Source of the DNA: Scleromitrula shiraiana
Taxonomy: Eukaryota; Ascomycota; Leotiomycetes; Helotiales; Sclerotiniaceae
Assembly: GCA_028455995.1 (NCBI GenBank)
Contig: JABELC010000010.1
Coordinates: 1,762,001 to 1,826,000 of the forward strand
Direction: 5' to 3'
DNA: 64,000 bases
A program made the position numbers and the translations under genes. The notes below the pieces were generated by a model. That model was given only the letters and a program-made list of their open reading frames with translations, had not been told where the DNA came from and did no database searches. Of the stretch, positions 10,479 through 20,711 are shown one piece after another; within the stretch, counting starts at the first letter, position 1; every line of letters begins with the position of its first letter.

Positions 10479-12837
10479 ATGTCTTCTTCTGCTGAGGCAA
10501 TACTTATCGATGACGATGATGCGCTATCAGATGCATCGTCACATACTATGAGAGCTTCACCATCGCCATCGCCACCACCTGAGCCCGCAGCACCAATCTC
10601 AACCACTTCAAAACCTCAAAGCCAATTCCTCTCCTCATCCGAGCCATCAACACCTTCCAAAATCCACAAGACGTTTCTTACTTCATCGGAACCAGTGACA
10701 CTATCACCATCGAGAAAGCGAGCCGCTGAAGACTTCCGGAATTTCGACGGTAGATGGACCCCAGGATCTAGCAGCAAGCGTCATACTACCAAATATCACT
10801 TCGAGAAAGTTATCAGCATCGAAGATCATGAAAGAGAAGAGGTCGATAGGCCGAAGTTTCGGAAATTTGAACTTCCAGATGGTATTGAAGCGATCAATCT
10901 TGACAACGAATTTGAAGTCGAGGCCAAGCTCGAAAATGAAATATTTGGACAACAACTCCCTCTGAACCCGGCCGCTCTATTTTTACGAAACTCCCTCATC
11001 AGACCTCCATATGTCTCCATCGATTCTCACAAGTGGAAGAACAATTATCTTAAGCCTGGAAAGACGGTTGAACTCACCGATGGTACATTCTTGAAAATAA
11101 TGGCCGTTGTACAAAATCTTGAAACTGATGATGTCAAATTGCGGGGCTGGAAATTGCAAAGAACGAGAGATCTCCAGGGGATGCTTTTCAAAAAGCAGAA
11201 TGAGTTGTGTTTTATGCATGAAATGGATCAAGATGACGACCGTCCTGTTCTAGAACAGAGTGTTCATGAGATAGATCCTACATCTGTATTACGAATTAGA
11301 CGTCTAATATGTACCAATAGACCGTTTCCCGAATGTAGATTCAATAGAGATGATGTTCCAGCTGGAACGGACGAAGAAAAGCTTAAATATATCGAGGATG
11401 AAGGCGATCTGGTGGCGAGATGGAGTCTGGAGATTATATTTGCAAATGCAGAAGAGCGGGTGAGAGAGGATCCCAACAAGACGAAGAAGAAAGCAGTTCT
11501 TAGAACTCTGGTCAAAGAAGAGTGCTCGGAGGGGCAATTTGTTGAACCGAAGATTAGAAGATTTCTTTGGCGCGAGAAGACGATTCTTGGGGGTGCAGGA
11601 AACAAGAAGTTGGAGGGATTGGATCCGGCAACTGATGCTGTAATCATCTCGAAGGAGGAATTCGAGAGAATGATAAGCCTTGACAATAAAGATGACGGTT
11701 CTAAAGTTAGCTCGCGCTCTGCGTACACGTATGGAGATGGTTGTGAGTACTATTTCTTAAATCATCCCTCCATCCATGCCTCCCACTTGCTCAAACAACT
11801 CTTACTGATATTCCCCTCTTTATCTCAGATTGCGGTAGTGGAGGAATGACTCGAGGAGCCGTTCAAGCTGGTCTCCACCCTCTATGGGGTTTTGATTCCA
11901 ATCCTGATTGCGGCCTAACATGGAACTATAACTTCCCCAACGCTCAATTCTATTGCCTTGCCGTTCACGAATTTGCCACTCTTTCCGATCACACTGGTGA
12001 AGGATTCAAAGTAGATATCATGCACCTTTCACCGCCCTGCCAAGTATTCTCCCCTGTTCATACACGCCCAGGACAAAACGACGAGATGAATTTCAATAGT
12101 ATTTTTGGAGTTGGAGCAGCCATTAAGAAAGGTAGACCGAGAATCGTTACATTGGAACAAACATTTGGAATTCTGAGCGAGAAGTTTCAGGATGTGTTTT
12201 GTAGTCTGGTGGGTATGTTTACTGAGTTGGGGTATGATGTTAGTTGGCAGGTGGTGAAGTTTCAAGGATACGGATTACCTCAAAGTCGGAAGAGATTGAT
12301 CATGCTTGCAGCCTGGTATGTTTTCAGCGCCCCTTCCAGAAATTATCCTCCCGCTTGAGAATCCCTTTACTAACCATATCAACCAACCGACCCAGTCCCG
12401 GAGAAACCCTCCCCACCCTCCCCCCCTACAACTACAACGAATCCCCCGCCCCCGGAATGAAACCCTACAGAACCCCCCGTTCTTACCTCTCCACCATCGG
12501 CCCCAACGCTGCAAACCATGAGCCCAACGACCCCTCACTGAACCGATCGGTATACAACCCCTGGGACGACACCATCATAACATCCTGCATCATGACCAAC
12601 GGCGCAGACGGAAAAGGACATCCAAGTGGAAAGCGAGGACTGACTAATAGGGAATTGGCGACCTTGCAAGGATTCCCGCAGAAACATGTTTTTTATGGAC
12701 GGGACAAGAGGAGACAGATTGGGAATGCGGTACCGCCGGTTGTAGCGAAGAGGATTTTGAACTGTGTGAGGAGACATTTGGAGAAGGCTGATGGAGTGCA
12801 GCAGGCGCAGAGGGAGAATTTGGTTGAACTTGATTGA
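10479..12837 (+). CDS. rid: RID/Masc1-type C5-cytosine DNA methyltransferase
   Basis: Nuclear protein of the class that includes Neurospora RID (needed for RIP) and Ascobolus Masc1 (needed for MIP). Exons 10479-11742, 11829-12315, 12396-12837; 730 aa. Residues 1-130 are low-complexity; about 190-310 resembles a BAH-like module. The methyltransferase domain follows: motif I around 422-428 (YCGSGGM), motif IV SPPCQ with Cys492, motif VI EQT at 531-533 where ordinary enzymes have ENV, motif VIII QSRKR at 573-577, motifs IX-X RELATLQGFP and GNAVPP at 693-698. The EQT triplet and the short target-recognition part (about 585-650) are RID/Masc1 traits and separate it from DIM-2/DNMT1. All catalytic motifs look intact. 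Intron 1 (11743-11828) joins a Tyr codon, intron 2 (12316-12395, branch ctaac) a Cys codon; both keep frame. The gene sits 1.9 kb from a RIP-mutated LINE. Methyltransferase identity is firm; the subfamily is strongly supported. Confidence 0.93.
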
Positions 12838-14191
12838 TTAGTCTGTGGTTGAGTGATAGAAGTTTGGTTCGCCAATAGATATTGGATTGGTGCTTACCTA
12901 GGACTGATGGGAAATGTATCTGTATACTTCATTATCTGGCGGCTATTCTAGATTTCTAGATGAGTTTTGATTCGCATATTCTGGTCAGTCAATAAATCAT
13001 CATAGATTTTTGTACGCAGAAACGCTATTTTATTGCGTCTAGTAGGTACATTGAACGTAGTTGGTTTTATCTACGTGGATAATATAAAATATACTTATAC
13101 ATCTATGAAATCGAGCTTTAATTTTACATTTTGAGAAGGAGCTCAGCATTCAATTATACTGCATAGTATCTATTTATCTAGGTAACTTCCCTCCCTCTCC
13201 TGTTCTCTAAGCACAAGTTCTTTCTTCATCCAGATATACATACCTGCCCATCTACCCACCTACCTAATCATTTCTCAAGATTCCATTTCCCAAACCTCCC
13301 AAATCTACAGACAAACTCTCCAAAGACTTGATTATAATTACCTACCTAGGTAGATAAATATATCTAGACGCGCAATAAGCTCCGCATTATGCTCCAAATA
13401 ATCATCTAAATTTCCCATTCCATACTAAAACCCCACCTCCTCCCTTCCCCATCCTCCTTGCCGCTCACATAACATGTTCTCCCCAAGTCATTCCACTCCA
13501 TCCCACCTGATCCTTCCCGGCCCGAGATCAAAATCGTAGTATTCCAAATTCAAATCATGGTAACCCAAAAATTCACTCAAGACATAATGCGAATCGATAC
13601 GTCATTGATATGTAGATAGCTTGATATCTACAAGTTATCATTTGGATATTATTCATATCAATGAACTTTATCGTCGAGAATATATACCCAATATAGGATA
13701 ACCTCTACCATAGAATGACTAACAAAAGTATAATTGGAAAAAATTTCACCTCCATCACTCACTCACTCACTTACTCACTTACTCACTTACTCACTTACTC
13801 ACTGACTCGCCCTAATACTAACAGAATTTGAGACGCATGACTTTGTGCAAACACTTTGATAGAATTCAATCATTCCAAGTTTAACTAATAAATATTCATT
13901 CAATATCTATATCTCGCGCACACAAAAGTATTTCCTCTCATTCTCAGTAATTTCATTTTCTCTAAGTTCTCTTCTTCATTTCCAGACTGACAACAGCTTC
14001 TCAATTGATAATTAATTTACCAAAAACTTTCTTCTTCACATTCCATAAATGACAGCTTCCTCAACAATCAATTTTCTGAAAGACTCCTTTTCTGCACCCA
14101 CAGGAAGATCACAGATTGAATTGAGAGCTGAGTTACTGAAATCCTGCCATCTTTCTCTAATACAGCAGTCTCACTTGTCAACTCTTCAAAT
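12838..14191. other. intergenic, no gene seen
   Basis: About 1.35 kb without a supportable coding frame. It is rich in short repeats (ctacctacc-like around 13240-13350 and the ACTC/ACTT array) and probably holds the 3' end of the methyltransferase transcript and the F-box promoter. A 70-codon frame at 14049 in the leader of the F-box gene is probably untranslated or a uORF. Confidence 0.4.
13756..13808. repeat. (CACT)n/(CACTTACT)n microsatellite
   Basis: Repeats of CACT change into alternating CACTTACT units, ending in CACTGACT. Confidence 0.75.
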
Positions 14192-15895
14192 ATGCCATCC
14201 ATTAATTTTCTCCTTAACAGCTCCTCCGAAATGTCATCCCCTCCAGCCAAATCCCATGTAGTAGCCCCTAAAATCCCCCAACCATACGCAACTGCTCCCG
14301 AATACCCCCTCCAAAACATGCCGAACGAAATCCTCCAAAAAATCTCCAATTTACTTGCATCTGAGGATATCAAGAATTTGCGACAAACCTGTCATCGCCT
14401 CAATGACAACAGTGAGCATGGCCTTATACGCGAAATGACGACCACTGTATCATCCTCATCGATTGCTCGTCTTGAGGAGGTCGCTTCTCATGAGTCTTTC
14501 CGTCGTGGAGTAGAAACTGTGTCGATCTATCTCCGTTTCTATTATGAGGTATTGAAGACAGATCTTGATCAATTCATGGCCCATAACCAGAATAAATTGG
14601 AATCCATGATTGAACAGATGATGATGGAATTCGCAACACCCAGAGCGCAGAAGAAGGAGCTCGCATCGAAGATTTGGGAATTAAAAGAGGATTTGTCATG
14701 GGCATTACTTGAACATCAACATGTTGGTGATGGTGTTTTAGATTGTCAGAAATTTCGCGTTGCCCGGCTGGCTCATCAAAAGTTTAAGAGTCTGTACGAA
14801 GATCAGCAGAAAATTCTGCAAGGAGTTGGCTTTATCCAAAAAGTCGCCGAGACCTTCATGAGCTTGCCGTATGCGAAATCTCTCCATCTCACTCGTGATT
14901 CCCTTCAATCATCACAAACCATGCGTTCTCGACTTTCCAGCGACGAAGCCATCATAAAAGAAATGGCGCAGCCGCTGGGAAGAGATGATATAATGGCCTT
15001 CGAAGTTAACCCCGAGCAAAATCCACTCTTTCAACAGTTTGCCAACATTCTCGTTGACCTCCCGATTGCCATCCATCAAATTGCTGGCCGGGAGCTCCAA
15101 AAGATATCTGTCAAAAACTTTGAGATTTGTCGATTGGACTTTCACAACAATGAAGAGAGGCTTGGAGAATTGAGGACAGCTCTCCGCCGTCTGAGGCACT
15201 TCGAATTCACTCCATGCGGTGACCCGTCAATTCTAGATGCCCGCAATCTCGAGAAGACCCTTTGTGCGATTTTGGATACAAATGTTCTAGAAGAATTGGT
15301 ATTCGATTTTTCCACACTGGATAAACCGTTGATTGATGTTCACAATCCAAATCTGTCGAGAGATTTCAACATTGGGGCAATATTCACCCAGCCGCGAGTA
15401 AATCAATGGACCAAGCTTCAACTTCTTCATTTGGAAGGCGTTCAAATCCATTATCACGAGCTGGAGACATTGATGAAGGGTATCACAGCACCGATTAAAG
15501 TGATGCAAATTTCCGAGATGGAATTGCTCGACGGGTCTTGGGTGGATGCGCTTGATCTCTTGAGAGAGAAGGGGAACAGTGAAACGGAGTTTAGTGAGCC
15601 TTGGGGAGCGGAGATAGATGACCTGAGGCACCTGTCTCGCGATGAATTTAACGAAATTTTTCATCACGTTGAGTACGACAGGTTTACTGGAAATGGGACT
15701 CTGGCCGAGTGTTACCTCAGAGGTAAGATGTATGAGAATCCTTTGAGAAGAATGTTGGAGCATCGTCATGAGGCCAATGATAAGAATGATGAGGAGGACG
15801 TGGATATGGATATGGATGAGGTTGAGGAGGAGGACGAGGATGAGGATATGGACGTGGATAAGGATGAGGATAAGGATGAGGACATGGATGGATGA
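14192..15895 (+). CDS. F-box protein with acidic C-terminal tail
   Basis: Probable substrate receptor of an SCF (Skp1-cullin-F-box) ubiquitin ligase. Single exon, 567 aa. The F-box lies near residues 38-80 (PLQNMPNEILQKISNLL, then LRQTCHRLND). The rest is a helical body without catalytic motifs, as in the large family of fungal F-box proteins of unknown target. Residues about 530-567 are almost only Asp, Glu, Met and Val, encoded by GAT/GAG-rich repeats, and could be a slippage product. A second ATG at 14231 would remove 13 residues and is equally possible; the F-box is kept either way. F-box call by motif shape; substrate unknown. Confidence 0.82.
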   Translation: MPSINFLLNSSSEMSSPPAKSHVVAPKIPQPYATAPEYPLQNMPNEILQKISNLLASEDIKNLRQTCHRLNDNSEHGLIREMTTTVSSSSIARLEEVASHESFRRGVETVSIYLRFYYEVLKTDLDQFMAHNQNKLESMIEQMMMEFATPRAQKKELASKIWELKEDLSWALLEHQHVGDGVLDCQKFRVARLAHQKFKSLYEDQQKILQGVGFIQKVAETFMSLPYAKSLHLTRDSLQSSQTMRSRLSSDEAIIKEMAQPLGRDDIMAFEVNPEQNPLFQQFANILVDLPIAIHQIAGRELQKISVKNFEICRLDFHNNEERLGELRTALRRLRHFEFTPCGDPSILDARNLEKTLCAILDTNVLEELVFDFSTLDKPLIDVHNPNLSRDFNIGAIFTQPRVNQWTKLQLLHLEGVQIHYHELETLMKGITAPIKVMQISEMELLDGSWVDALDLLREKGNSETEFSEPWGAEIDDLRHLSRDEFNEIFHHVEYDRFTGNGTLAECYLRGKMYENPLRRMLEHRHEANDKNDEEDVDMDMDEVEEEDEDEDMDVDKDEDKDEDMDG

Positions 15896-15910
15896 GGATA
15901 TGCGGCGAAA

Positions 15911-15934
15911 CAACAACAACAACAACAACAACAA
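15911..15934. repeat. (CAA)8 microsatellite
   Basis: Eight perfect CAA units followed by CGACGA and degenerate copies, starting 15 bases past the F-box stop codon. Confidence 0.85.
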
Positions 15935-16270
15935 CGACGACAACGACAAATGCCTGTGTTACTGCTGCGACGGATTCCATCATTAACAACCTTATACGAC
16001 ATAAATTGATGAGACGGAAGTAACGAAGTACGGAAAATGATAACGACGGTACATACCTATATACCTTAACCACAACATATGTCTATATCATAACAAAAAC
16101 TCATAACGAAGCTCATAAACCACAGAGTTCATAATAACGAAGAACGAAGCAAGATGACGACAATAATATATACCATCACAACAACATATACATACCTAAT
16201 AACTAATAACTAATAAATCCGAAATACTCTAATAGGATACTCGATAATAATATACATCAATGCTATACAC

Positions 16271-16462
16271 CAATAATATACGACAATAATATACGACAAT
16301 GATATACGACAATGATATACGACAATGATATACGACAATGATATACGACAATGATATACGACAATGATATACGACAATGATATACGACAATAACATACGA
16401 CAATAACATACGACAATAACATACGACAATGATATACGACAATAACATACACCAATAACATC
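16271..16462. repeat. 13-bp minisatellite
   Basis: Fourteen 13-base units of CAATRAYATACGA in phase from 16271, plus a partial copy. Variants are clustered: two CAATAATATACGA, seven CAATGATATACGA, three CAATAACATACGA, then mixed. Confidence 0.85.
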
Positions 16463-16864
16463 ATAATAATAACACAACACAAAACGACAGAAACAACGAC
16501 AGAAACAGCAGCAAATCAAACTCAACAAGACAAAAAATATATACAATGTATATAAACATCAAAGAACGAATAATAATGACGACGACATGAACGACATACG
16601 ATACCAAACAAACCAACTGGCCATGCAGTAAGATGTATGGATATGATGAAGAGAAGGAAATGGGATGGGAAGGAAGGGAAGAATAGAGGATGAGGATGGC
16701 AATGGAATAATGGAAGAATAGAGGATGTAAACGGACATGAAAATGGAAATAGATAATTTTGTATCAAAATTAGAGAGTTGACGAGATGGACGAATGAATG
16801 AATATATGGATGAGAAGAGAGAAGGAAAGGAAAGAAAAGGAAAAGAGTTGGGGATTTTGGATGG

Positions 16865-16924
16865 AAAGGAAAGGAAAGGAAAGGAAAGGAAAGGAAAGGA
16901 AAGGAAAGGAAAGGAAAGGAAAGG
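16865..16924. repeat. (AAAGG)12 microsatellite
   Basis: Twelve perfect AAAGG pentamers, one strand all purine. A shorter AAAGG run recurs after the But2-type gene near 60855-60880. Confidence 0.9.
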
Positions 16925-17383
16925 ATATTTGGCATGGGAATGATATATCATATAGTTATAAGTCGAGAATACATGAGAACATCCTAGTTTAATTGATCAC
17001 TTTTCAAATGGAATGGACTGCGTAGGTGTTTGGTCGTGTGCCAATGAATGCATAATCAAATCGTCACTTTCCCCACCCCTTTTATCAGATCTTTACTTCC
17101 ATACCTCCTTCCTTGAATGAATTTGGAGATGAAGAATCACATGTAGATATCCAGATGGCAAATTAATCCACGAGTAGTATGAACGAAAAAAATGTATTAT
17201 TAAGATGTACTATATATACTAGTCGTTAGAACATATGCAATACCATACCCATCCATGCCTTCCATTTATCATGAGTACTACTATACCAATTCTCATAATC
17301 GCCCATAATTCCACATAGATCATTACCATTAAGTCCTTCACCCATTTACTTACTTACTTATAAGGACTCAAACCCCCCTCCAT

Positions 17384-19209
17384 CTACAACAAAAGGATGA
17401 GTCCCATACTCATGACTGCTAAGGACATCTCTATACCCACCATCGCGCTCCTCGCCTCCGCACCCGAAGAAGTAGCCGTAGCCGGCCCCGAGCCACCACT
17501 CGTTCCACTCGCCCTTCCACTCGCACTCCCCGTCGCAGTAGCGTTTTCGAACCCCTCCGGAAGATCATTAGTATCCGTACTGGAAATATTAACGAAACTG
17601 CAAAGATAATCATAAGTATCCGGATTCGCCAGATTAGTTCCCGTTTGATTATCATATGCCAATCTAACCAAAGTATCTTTTCCGATTTCATATTTAGGCC
17701 ATCCGTAGTTTGTCAATCCATTTTCAGGATCCTTTGCAAATGCTGCCCAAGCACCACGCATATATTTTCCAATGGCGATTTGTGCGGCTGTTTCGGGAGG
17801 GTCGGCAATATTGGTATCGAAGAGGAGGGGAATTTCAGCCGCATGCCATGCTCCACTACCAGGATAGATATTGGTATCGGGGAATTCTCCAAAGTATCGA
17901 TAGCGCCATGTCGGGATATCATTATCGAGAGAGACATTGGCACGGATACCTGCTGGACAGGTAAATTCTTGGACGTTGAAGACCTCCCAGAATTCATCGG
18001 GGTATGTTATCCCTTGGAGGGCGAATTGGGCTTCGAATAGACCGGATTCATGGTCATTATTTCCTATGAGTAAAGGCTTTTTGCTAGGTGTTCGATTGGT
18101 GTAATTTGCAAATACGACTTGATCATCAACTGTGGGAATGAAACCACCGAGAATGGATGCGGCGCCGGAAAGGCTGGATATTCCATCTAGGATTTCAGTG
18201 GTGTTTTTAGTTCGCATGCAGGAGGTTACAGTATCGGGAGATGAAGATGCATCGCCGCATCCAAGGGCTTTTGTAACGTTATACCAAGATTCTGCCGTGG
18301 CCGCTGCTGTGTTTGGTAGACCCCAACTTAATGCTGTGCCTGATTCCGGAATAAATCCTGCAGCGATTGGATCTTCTGTCCAAGCATAATTGTATAAATC
18401 TACAGAAGCGCCTCCTGCCGATTGTCCGAAAAGTGTAATCCTTGAAGGATCGCCTCCAAATGCTTCGATATTATCTCGTACCCATTCAACACCTAATCTT
18501 TGATCGAGTAATCCAAGGTTGGCAGGGCTGGATGGATCTCCAGGAAAGCCAAAGATATTAATTCGATAGCTAGACTATTCGTCAGTCTGAGCTAATACAA
18601 CATTAAGCAAGAACTTACTTAATGGCTACTATTATCACATCCTCTTGTTCCGCAAGATATTGCCCATTGTATGCTGGAAGTGAATTGGATCCGCTATTGA
18701 AACCACCTCCATATATCCAAAGTAGCACTGCCTTCTTAGAATCACCAGTTTGTGGTTTTGTCCAAATATTTAACGTCAAACAATCCTCACTTTGTGTGTT
18801 ACCAATATCCAATTGTTCCAAAAGATTGATTCCTACTGTGGTGACGTTCGATTCGGCAACCAAAGTAATATTGAGAGGGGTGGATTGGGCAGGACAAGCA
18901 AATCCCTAGATCAACACATATTAGCAATTAATATGATATAAATAATATCAATTAACGAACAAGTTTGGTTCCATTGATAGTTGCAGTACCATTATATGCC
19001 ACTGGAGCAGCAAATCTCAAATCTCCAATTGGTGGTTGTGCAAAAGGAATACCAAGATATTCAGACACTTCTGTATTGTTAGAAGCAGCATGTCCATTAA
19101 CAGGGCCACTACTTGTTTGCACAGTTTGCCCAACCGTCCAATTGGATGACTGACGACTTTGCAGAAGGCCAGAAGCCACTGCAGATGCGGCCACCACAGA
19201 GACCTTCAT
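17384..19209 (-). CDS. secreted type-B carboxylesterase/lipase, probably GPI-anchored
   Basis: Alpha/beta-hydrolase of the carboxylesterase type-B (cholinesterase-like) family, expected to cleave carboxylic esters outside the cell. Exons 19209-18961, 18905-18619, 18569-17384; 573 aa. Introns of 55 and 49 nt keep frame. Signal peptide at residues 1-17 or so. The family motif SEDCLTLNIW is present; the oxyanion loop is YGGGF; the nucleophile elbow is GQSAGG with Ser229 (a Gln replaces the usual Glu). Glu353 in NNDHESG and His421 in GAWHAAE complete the likely triad. After the domain comes a Ser/Thr/Gly/Ala-rich linker (about 525-555) and a hydrophobic C-terminal segment without charge, the layout of a GPI-anchor signal, which is uncommon in this family. 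Several N-glycosylation sequons are visible. Substrate cannot be told. Confidence 0.9.
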
Positions 19210-20306
19210 ATTGTAGGGTTATATTGGAGATTTGAAGGCAAGGAAAATATAGATAATGAAAAGAATATATATAGAGAAGAATAGAGGGGGGGAGGGAGGG
19301 GAATAGGAAAAGAGAAGAGAGGAAAAGAGAAATATGATGTATAATAAAGAAAGGATGTACTTGTACCTTACTTGTACGTACTTGTATACTTTACCAACCA
19401 ACTCTAGGCGCGGGGAAACCGGACGGGTTATGATGCGATTCCTCGGCCCATCTTTGGAATAATTGAATCCTCCGGTGCATGAACTAGCCCATCTACCCCA
19501 ATCACGATCGAATCGAGAAAGTAAAACCGCACCTAGTAGATGAGGAGAGGGAGAAAAAAAAGAAGTCAACAAAAGCGTTGCAGATGCAGGGCAGGGCAGA
19601 TACTCGGAAGACTGGTTTAAGTCTGATTTATTTCCTTTCACAAGATGCTTCGTATTCCCAATATGGAAGTTGGAGACATCTCAGTACTACATTATGAAAT
19701 GTACTGTATCCATTGCAACCCTTCAACAAGTTCAGAAACTAGGATGTGAATGGGGGGTTCCTGGTGGTCTTGGGTTTTGAAGGATTGATATTGCTGACGA
19801 TGTAAGGAATAATATTTCATCCATGTTGTGGGGGAAAGGAAACCTAGACAACGGAAACGGGCGGGAGAAGTGTGCATGGAGTGTAAGCATTAATCAGCAG
19901 AATACGGAACACTATTAATACTACATATGCAATATGTAAACAACCTCTCTCGGATAGGAAATACTTCCGAACCGTGAAAAGGAGAATTGATATATTCAAA
20001 ATAGACAACATGCTTGAAAAACGTTGTTCTTCGTATTGGAAAACATTGTTCTTCGCATTGGTAAACGTTGTTCTTGGTATTGGTATGCGAGGTATGTAAC
20101 GAATCTATCGGACCCAAATTTCAATCCACTTGCCCCGCACCCCCCGCCTCCACCTCCACCAACCTAAAGTAAACCTTGGAAGTCCACGTGTATCGAACTT
20201 CACCATTAATTTATTCTCTCGTCCATCACATGCAAATCCGAAATAGCTAGCCCCGGCTTTGAGGAGAGAAGTGATGAGTATGAAATCACCATCCTATACA
20301 TCCGTC
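19210..20306. other. intergenic, no gene seen
   Basis: Holds the upstream region of the esterase gene with a purine-rich tract (about 19270-19340) and a small three-unit repeat at 20018-20083. Short frames here lack support. Confidence 0.4.
20018..20083. repeat. three imperfect 22-bp tandem units
   Basis: Unit consensus aaacgttgttcttcgtattggw with 2-4 differences between copies. Confidence 0.65.
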
Positions 20307-20711
20307 TCAATAACGTTCAAAACCCATAACAATATCATTTATCTCCATCACCGTGGCGTTTGGATCCTTCTCCCTTACGATCTCATATCTCTCATCCTTC
20401 GTCTTCGAGAAAAATTGTTCGTATGCGTAAACATCCCAATAATGTTTGTCTGATTGGTGGAGGATGTCTCTTGCATATTTGCGGACAGCTTTGGCTTCTT
20501 GTTCTTTGGGACTGAGCTCGATCTCGCGTGAGGGTGGTGGGAGTGGTGAGTAGTCGCGGGCTTTGACTTGGTGGGGGATGGCTCTTGCGGTTTTGTAAAC
20601 AGCTATGGCTTCTTGTTCTTCAGGGCTGAGCTCGATTCTGCGGAGAGGTAGTGGTGGAGGTGGTGAGAAAGGTGAATCGCAGGAGTTGGAGTTGGAGTTG
20701 GAGAAGCGCAT
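20307..20711 (-). CDS. small protein with internal repeat and HMG-box-like C-terminus
   Basis: 134 aa from the ATG at 20711. The frame is open further upstream to 20906, but that part reads like a leader. The protein starts MRFSNSNSNS, has a Pro-rich stretch, then two copies of a roughly 40-residue unit: IELSPEEQEAIAVYKTAR and IELSPKEQEAKAVRKYAR, each followed by a HQ and, after the first, another Pro-rich linker. The C-terminus contains AYEQFFSKTKDERYEIV and EKDPNATVMEI, which resembles the first two helices of an HMG box (S-A-Y-x-x-F-F ... E-N-P-N-A-T-x-x-E-I); the protein ends where helix 3 would begin. DNA binding is thus only a possibility. Lineage-restricted; no family assigned. Confidence 0.55.
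   Translation of the reverse strand: MRFSNSNSNSCDSPFSPPPPLPLRRIELSPEEQEAIAVYKTARAIPHQVKARDYSPLPPPSREIELSPKEQEAKAVRKYARDILHQSDKHYWDVYAYEQFFSKTKDERYEIVREKDPNATVMEINDIVMGFERY

Larger units (their letters stand above)
15896..17383. other. simple-sequence-rich intergenic region
   Basis: From the acidic-tail codons on, the + strand shifts to A/G/C-rich, T-poor low-complexity DNA: (CAA)8 at 15911-15934, scattered AACGA/GACGA units, a 13-bp minisatellite at 16271-16462 and (AAAGG)12 at 16865-16924. Long frames on either strand here (for example the minus frames at 16210-16546 and 16522-16951) are periodic by-products. No gene seen. Confidence 0.6.

Noticed and set aside
15287..16073. Minus-strand frames opposite the F-box gene tail
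   Set aside because: Antisense shadow of GAT/GAG repeats; repetitive Ile/Leu/His/Pro composition.
16210..16951. Several overlapping minus-strand frames of 90-137 codons
   Set aside because: Periodic translations of the 13-bp minisatellite and the AAAGG array.
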